Of a stretch of DNA of 64,000 nucleotides, positions 61,164-64,000 are shown in pieces. Position 1 is the first letter of the stretch; each line of letters begins with the position of its first letter. The translations under genes were made by a program, and so were the position numbers. This stretch comes from Cristatella mucedo (lineage: Eukaryota; Bryozoa; Phylactolaemata; Cristatellidae). The notes beneath the pieces were generated by a model. The model had not been told where the DNA came from. It made no database searches and saw nothing but the letters and a program-made list of their open reading frames with translations. The stretch is taken from positions 5,259,501 through 5,323,500 of the forward strand of contig WPIO01000015.1 in the NCBI GenBank assembly GCA_009760855.2, given 5' to 3'.

Positions 61164-62406
61164 GCTGTAGGGGCACACTGTTAATTTCAGTCTCTACATG
61201 TCTACATGTGAATGTTGTTTTTTAGGTTTTCGAGATTGTAATCAATGCCCTCCCCTTCTCGTTGGAAACTGTTAGTGTTTGTGCTCTGCTATTAGGAAAT
61301 CGATAAATACTAACTGATTTAACAGACTCTTGTATATAGCGACGGAAGAGCTTTTACTCTTTTGTATAGCGACGGAAGAGCTTTTACGGCTATCACTGCT
61401 GCTTGTAGTGACCATGAAGGGTTGCCCACGACAGGATTCCAGGCCGCGACCTCGGGTCCGAGGTCGTGAACAGCAACCGCCTTACCTGTTGTGCCATCAC
61501 GGCTTTCTCCTGTCAGATTTGACAAGTTGTATGTAGCAGGTCGCTCAGTCGTTGTCATTTTTCTTGGTGCTGAAAGTAGAAGCAGCAGCACTTCCTGTTT
61601 CATCGGTCCCGGTGGGATCCTACCGGGGCCATTTAGTTCATCTCCTATTTTACTTACCTGCGACGACGGCTCGTACCGAAATGTGGTAGGAGCTGGCCAT
61701 CAAATAAATGCTGGCTTCCCTAATTACAGCAGCAATCCTACGGCAATGCTTTTGGGTCCCTGGCTTTGCGTCCCTTTAAATAAATAGTCCAGTTCGTTCA
61801 GCAGGTAGCTTGCATTAAAATGCATGCTTTTTATTGAGAGGGATCACTGTGGATGCTGCAGTTGTACAGGTGTAGTGAAAATTCTTAGTAGTGGCACCGT
61901 AGCCTTCGGATTTTGTTTAGTTGCTTTCGACTAATGCAACCTAAGAGCAGTGTTTTCCGGATTAGTTGCTGGCCTGGCTTTTTGGTTTATGTGAGTGCAC
62001 TGCATGCTGATAGAAAGAGAGCCAACAGACCTTCTACAGCGGCCACATTTCTCGCAGTGAGTCGCCCTCGATTAGTTGTTCAGTTGCAGCGATGTGCGGG
62101 AGCATGTATGTAGTACTGTGCTTGGACCGGGCTGGCAGGCATAGTAAGTTCTGAATGGGCTGCTTGCTAGCTTTGAAAAAGTCCTTAGAGCATTATTGAG
62201 GCTGCCTAGGCTTGTTTGAAGTTGCTGCCTTGACTAGCGATTAACCTCATTTGCAGGGCGGATGGCCATTCAGCACAGTCGACTGCGGCTGGATAGTGGC
62301 AGACTGCACTGCTGAGGGGCTCACTGCCAGCCTGCTCTTGCAGCACAAGTGCGACTTTCTACAGCAGCTCATTCCAAGAGAAAGGCTGTGCCAGGCCGTG
62401 GACGTG
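45403..62406 (+). CDS. LSS: Lanosterol synthase (oxidosqualene cyclase), 11 exons, 3' end beyond window
   Basis: Family knowledge: this enzyme cyclises (S)-2,3-oxidosqualene to lanosterol, the committed step of sterol synthesis, at the ER membrane. Seen: eleven exons whose GT-AG borders and phases join into one frame of 1503 nt (501 codons), colinear with animal lanosterol synthases from the N-terminal [16 protein letters not shown] block through [49 protein letters not shown] and VADCTAE. The catalytic acid is Asp467 (human Asp455); His243 matches human His232 and Phe456 matches human Phe444. Thr392, Cys461 and Val465 match the residues that separate lanosterol synthase (Thr/Cys/Val) from cycloartenol synthase (Tyr/His/Ile). 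The ATG at 45403 gives an N-terminus of normal length; an in-frame ATG lies 7 codons later. About 230 C-terminal residues, including the counterpart of human Tyr503, are outside the window. No frameshift or stop is seen. Intron 5 (7.4 kb) holds a LINE, a SINE and microsatellites. Confidence 0.96.
46255..46393 (+). CDS. LSS: LSS exon 2
   Basis: Acceptor ttgtag ends at 46254; the exon reads [20 protein letters not shown], then [27 protein letters not shown] is a QW-type motif of the triterpene cyclase fold. Donor gtgagg at 46394, phase 1. The ATG at 46315 is internal and is not a start. Confidence 0.95.
47179..47287 (+). CDS. LSS: LSS exon 3
   Basis: Acceptor ttttgcag ends at 47178. The 109-nt exon encodes [20 protein letters not shown] then [16 protein letters not shown], including the QxxxGGW motif. 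It joins exon 2 in phase 1 through a split Gly codon and ends in phase 2 (donor gtgagt). Its reading frame is not the open frame starting at 47192, so a simple ORF scan misses it. Confidence 0.94.
47435..47466. repeat. CT microsatellite
   Basis: About 16 CT units in LSS intron 3. Confidence 0.95.
47529..47584. repeat. GA microsatellite
   Basis: About 28 GA units. With the CT tract 60 bp upstream, it can pair as an inverted repeat in LSS intron 3. Confidence 0.95.
49505..49723 (+). CDS. LSS: LSS exon 4
   Basis: Acceptor ttgtag ends at 49504. The exon encodes [15 protein letters not shown] and later [17 protein letters not shown], ending FPELW. The usual HIEDKSTVFG is [10 protein letters not shown] here, a local divergence. 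Donor gtaggc at 49724 splits the Trp codon (phase 2). Confidence 0.95.
50590..50716. repeat. GT microsatellites
   Basis: Two GT blocks (50590-50648 and 50694-50716) with degenerate GT-rich DNA between, in LSS intron 4. Confidence 0.95.
51095..51230 (+). CDS. LSS: LSS exon 5 (LWCHCR active-site segment)
   Basis: Acceptor gatgtag ends at 51094; completes the split Trp codon, then [18 protein letters not shown] and [20 protein letters not shown]. His243 in LWCHC corresponds to human His232, which lines the active site. Donor gtaagg at 51231, phase 0. The following intron is 7361 bp. Confidence 0.95.
51259..51301. repeat. 21-bp tandem duplication
   Basis: gagaaaaccatctggcccgt is repeated with one change (ccc to cca) just after LSS exon 5. 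Confidence 0.8.
51652..51665 (+). repeat. Run of 14 G
   Basis: Uninterrupted G14 in LSS intron 5. Confidence 0.95.
52280..52445. repeat. CT-rich microsatellite
   Basis: Mixed CT/GT at the left, then an almost pure CT tract of ~65 bp, in LSS intron 5. Confidence 0.95.
53160..53243. repeat. Perfect 22-bp hairpin with repeated half-units
   Basis: Arms at 53160-53181 and 53185-53206 are perfect reverse complements around a 3-nt gga loop. A second small palindrome (cacaaccc-gga-gggttgtg) follows at 53208-53226, and a third gggttgtgacaga half-unit after that. Confidence 0.9.
53910..54540 (-). mobile_element. 5'-truncated LINE in LSS intron 5
   Basis: An AAT/ATT tail, stem-loop complement, 3' UTR and C-terminal RT; the minus strand encodes [17 protein letters not shown]-type (shifted) sequence and the [20 protein letters not shown] peptide. 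Opposite in orientation to LSS. Confidence 0.85.
56395..56455. repeat. CT microsatellite
   Basis: About 30 CT units, then a ctccc/ttcct-rich tract to ~56521. Confidence 0.95.
56653..56800 (+). repeat. Diverged SINE
   Basis: Head gttggtggctgttcacc, body gcagtcagtggtcatagcca, end caggctatcaaatcagctta followed by a T-run. Confidence 0.6.
57178..57235. repeat. CCTT/CCCT-rich tract
   Basis: Imperfect ccttcctccc repeats in LSS intron 5, followed by a short CT stretch. Confidence 0.8.
57440..57520 (+). mobile_element. LINE 3'-tail fragment
   Basis: gcaaagtgcctagaaagaga and the downstream ttagggtcccata match the 3' stem-loop, with an internal duplication of gaaagagattg. Confidence 0.5.
57548..57750. 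repeat. Tandem duplication, 109-bp unit
   Basis: Unit 1 (57548-57656) and unit 2 (57657-57750) share catcgacgtcctaga...attcatcga at high identity; unit 2 lacks ~14 bp. Confidence 0.85.
57928..58007. repeat. GT microsatellite
   Basis: Imperfect GT repeats with ta and tt interruptions. Confidence 0.9.
58592..58700 (+). CDS. LSS: LSS exon 6
   Basis: Acceptor gcctccag ends at 58591. The exon encodes [20 protein letters not shown] then [16 protein letters not shown], matching the YVEDFASIDWLAQRNNV region of the human enzyme. Donor gtagcg at 58701, phase 1. The longer open frame through this point (58550-59572) runs on into introns 6 to 8 and is not a single exon. Confidence 0.94.
58872..58990 (+). 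CDS. LSS: LSS exon 7
   Basis: Acceptor cgagcag ends at 58871. The exon encodes [20 protein letters not shown] then [27 protein letters not shown] and ISIGP are hallmark blocks. The ATG at 58877 is internal. Donor gtgagt at 58991, phase 0. Confidence 0.95.
59351..59448 (+). CDS. LSS: LSS exon 8
   Basis: Acceptor gcgcag ends at 59350. Encodes [20 protein letters not shown] then [13 protein letters not shown]. The exon ends in phase 2 within the Trp codon (donor gtacgt). Confidence 0.94.
59540..59571. repeat. 16-bp tandem duplication in LSS intron 8
   Basis: ggggtcgtaggcatta occurs twice without a gap. Confidence 0.85.
59605..59632 (+). CDS. LSS: LSS exon 9 (28-nt micro-exon)
   Basis: Acceptor gctgtag ends at 59604 and donor gtatgt begins at 59633. 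The 28 nt complete the Trp codon of exon 8 and encode LGLDGMKMS, matching WMGLDGMKMQ of the human enzyme. Phase arithmetic requires exactly this length (2 + 28 = 30 nt). The last residue is Ser where Gln is usual. Confidence 0.9.
59798..59980 (+). CDS. LSS: LSS exon 10
   Basis: Acceptor aatgcag ends at 59797. Encodes [20 protein letters not shown] and later [20 protein letters not shown] then KYYRQMNK. Thr392 of GTNGSQ marks the lanosterol rather than the cycloartenol type. 183 nt, phase 0 to phase 0, donor gtattt. Confidence 0.96.
60807..61162. repeat. Compound CT / CTCTGT satellite, 356 bp
   Basis: Alternating blocks: CT, CTCTGT, CT, CTCTGT, CT. Every frame across it is low-complexity (Ser-Leu-Cys-Val or Arg-Glu-Asp-Thr), so the long frames here are not genes. 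It lies in LSS intron 10. Confidence 0.97.
61308..61505 (-). repeat. tRNA-derived SINE with internal duplication
   Basis: taactgatttaacagactc, ggaagagcttttacggctat, a decayed box-B complement (ggattccaggc) and tRNA-like head to gtgccatcacggc. A stretch around tatagcgacggaagagcttt is present twice (61335-61390). Confidence 0.8.
62257..62406 (+). CDS. LSS: LSS exon 11 (catalytic DCTAE)
   Basis: Acceptor atttgcag ends at 62256. Encodes [20 protein letters not shown] then [20 protein letters not shown] and [10 protein letters not shown]. Asp467 in DCTAE is the proton donor that opens the epoxide. 150 nt, phase 0, donor gtatgc at 62407. I find no exon for the next block (LLNM.NPDGGFATYE) before the window ends. 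Confidence 0.96.
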
Positions 62407-63840
62407 GTATGCTAGTGCTGCCCTCTAGCTTCTGACTGCTGTCCTGCTGTCCACTTAGCCAGCTGGCAACATTTCGAGAGGTTGTGTGACTTCTGTAACT
62501 ATCGACCTTGCAGGTCTTCCTGCTTATACAATATTGTAGCTTTTTTCATGAGTATATTCAAGCACAATGCACACATCCCTTAACTCATCCAGTATATTTC
62601 AGTAATCGCCATCGTACGTTAATTGATCAGATACAGATCAGCCAGCTGATCCGTGTCTTGCCAGAGCCAAATGAACAGCCCCTGACTCCAGGCTCAGTAC
62701 GAGGGACCACTTGGCCTTCGATTTGGCGACGGTGTCGGTGGTGCCGAGATGCTATAAGATCGTCTGCTGGAATTAGGGGTGGTGACGCCCAAGTCTGCTA
62801 CAGCAGGGCTTGTTGTTCCGAAACCGGCTATTTGGAGCTCCAGCCACTAATGACCTTACCAGAATGTCGAACACTAGCCGCAGGTCAGAGGAAGTTCATA
62901 CCACTCATTTTTTGCCTAGGCGTAAGATGTTGCCCTTCAAAGGCCAAAGTCGTTGGTACTAGCCCTGTGGCATATGTAAAGCGCTTGGATATAGATTAGG
63001 TTTTCGTTTGGCATTATAAAAATGAACCACTCTTTAGGAATGCGAGCACTGCCCTTTATATAGTGTCAAGAGTTCCTGCTAAGCTGGACCGTTCCGGAAA
63101 CGATCGTCATTTCCGAGCCTTTGTCACAGAGCATGTCCGGCTTGAACACCTTAGGGTCGAAGGTGGTCAACTGGGTATGCAAAGCCCGCCCACAGGAAAT
63201 CTCCAAATAAGTACTGAAAGGCCCACGATGAGGCGATGCTGAATCAGATTGGGCGGGCCGTAATGAATGGCAGCATCGACCTGCAATTACCGATCAAGGG
63301 GGTATATATAGCATCTATCAATGAACAGCAGTAGCAGCGGCTGGTCATAGTTCCAGATGCGAACGGCTCCTGTTGGCAGTGATCTGCGGTAATTTTTCAA
63401 TTATTGAAAAGCCCAATAGGATCACTTTCCTTTCTCCCGTGTCGTAAGTTTTGTACTGCCTTTCGAACCATGGCAGGCCAACAGGTGCGCATGCTCAAAT
63501 TGGCTACTTCAAATCCTTGGTGGTTGTGCAGTAATGGCCCAGACGCCGTTGTTGAGGTAGGTTTTCAGAGAGCGGACACTCTCGGCATCCAGTAAGTCGT
63601 ATTCCCTAGTGCTCGATGGTAGTACAAAGTAATGGCCTTCGAAAATGGCAACTGTGTTGAAAGTCAGAAATAACTGGAAAAGCACGGCAACGTCGCATGT
63701 TTTTTGTGCTGCGATAAAAAGTTAGTTGTTATGGTATTCTATGTGTTTGGGAATTTTGCAGACCAGTACTCTAAAACGCTGAAATAATTAAGGCTATACC
63801 TCGATCCCCAGGAGGTGCAAAGCATTTGTACCGTCATTGT
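62407..63840. other. LSS intron 11 (open to right), no exon found
   Basis: A search by eye for the next conserved block (NPDGGFATYE and neighbours) found nothing. The 163-codon frame at 62508-62999 has no recognised domain. Confidence 0.5.
62955..63020 (+). mobile_element. LINE 3'-tail fragment
   Basis: catatgtaaagcgcttggat, then atagattaggtttt and a decayed tail; weak match to the 3' stem-loop. Confidence 0.4.
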
Positions 63841-63856
63841 GTGTATATATGTGTCT

Positions 63857-63875
63857 CCCTCGCTCTCTCTCTCTC

Positions 63876-63936
<61 letters not shown>

Positions 63937-63956
63937 ATATAAATTAATGTGTGCGT

Positions 63957-64000
<44 letters not shown>
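63857..64000. repeat. CT/TA/GT compound microsatellite at window edge
   Basis: CT, then TA, then GT blocks, continuing past the right edge. Confidence 0.95.

Noticed and set aside
60587-61225. Long frames of Ser-Leu-Cys-Val or Arg-Glu-Asp-Thr on both strands
   Set aside because: They are translations of the CT/CTCTGT microsatellite.
45403-62406. Cycloartenol synthase instead of lanosterol synthase
   Set aside because: Cycloartenol synthases have Tyr, His and Ile at the three diagnostic positions; here they are Thr, Cys and Val.
62508-62999. 163-codon frame as a further LSS exon
   Set aside because: No match to the block expected after exon 11.
1-64000. CRISPR array, operon or prophage
   Set aside because: Introns, SINEs, LINEs and microsatellites mark animal DNA; no regularly spaced identical repeats with unique spacers exist.

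Overview
The window is animal nuclear DNA. It carries a multi-exon gene with GT-AG introns, a Nanos-type zinc-finger locus, many copies of a CR1/L2-like non-LTR retrotransposon (LINE), tRNA-derived SINEs and long dinucleotide microsatellites. A complete-looking lanosterol synthase argues against insects, nematodes and flatworms, which lack the enzyme. I cannot name the phylum or species from sequence alone. Nothing here is bacterial or viral.

Layout. 1-2.4 kb: no recognisable gene, apart from a LINE tail fragment at the left edge. 2.45-8.45 kb: AT-rich DNA with a degenerate repeat whose hallmark is a TCGATTGC / GCAATCGA core. Orientation flips near 6.15 kb, giving a large imperfect inverted array, and an old LINE (3.69-5.18 kb) sits inside it. 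8.45-11.8 kb: no gene, one good SINE. 11.8-33.9 kb: a LINE graveyard with about 20 fragments on both strands, some nested. It includes the best reverse-transcriptase copy (12.09-13.99 kb) abutting an inverted copy of its own 3' end, and an older near-full-length element (23.5-27.4 kb) split by a younger one. 34-37.2 kb: GC-rich DNA ending in a nanos-like locus with three in-frame stops and a damaged second zinc finger. 37.2-45.4 kb: intergenic, with SINEs and a second small repeat family. 45.4-62.4 kb: eleven exons of lanosterol synthase (LSS) on the plus strand, about 501 codons, up to and including the catalytic DCTAE motif. The remaining 3' exons lie beyond the right edge. The window ends in a TA/GT microsatellite.

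Only two loci look like cellular genes: LSS, which is intact as far as seen and whose exon phases close perfectly, and the nanos-like locus, which is probably a pseudogene. They have no evident functional link. Most open reading frames elsewhere are retrotransposon fragments, low-complexity translations of microsatellites, or chance frames.
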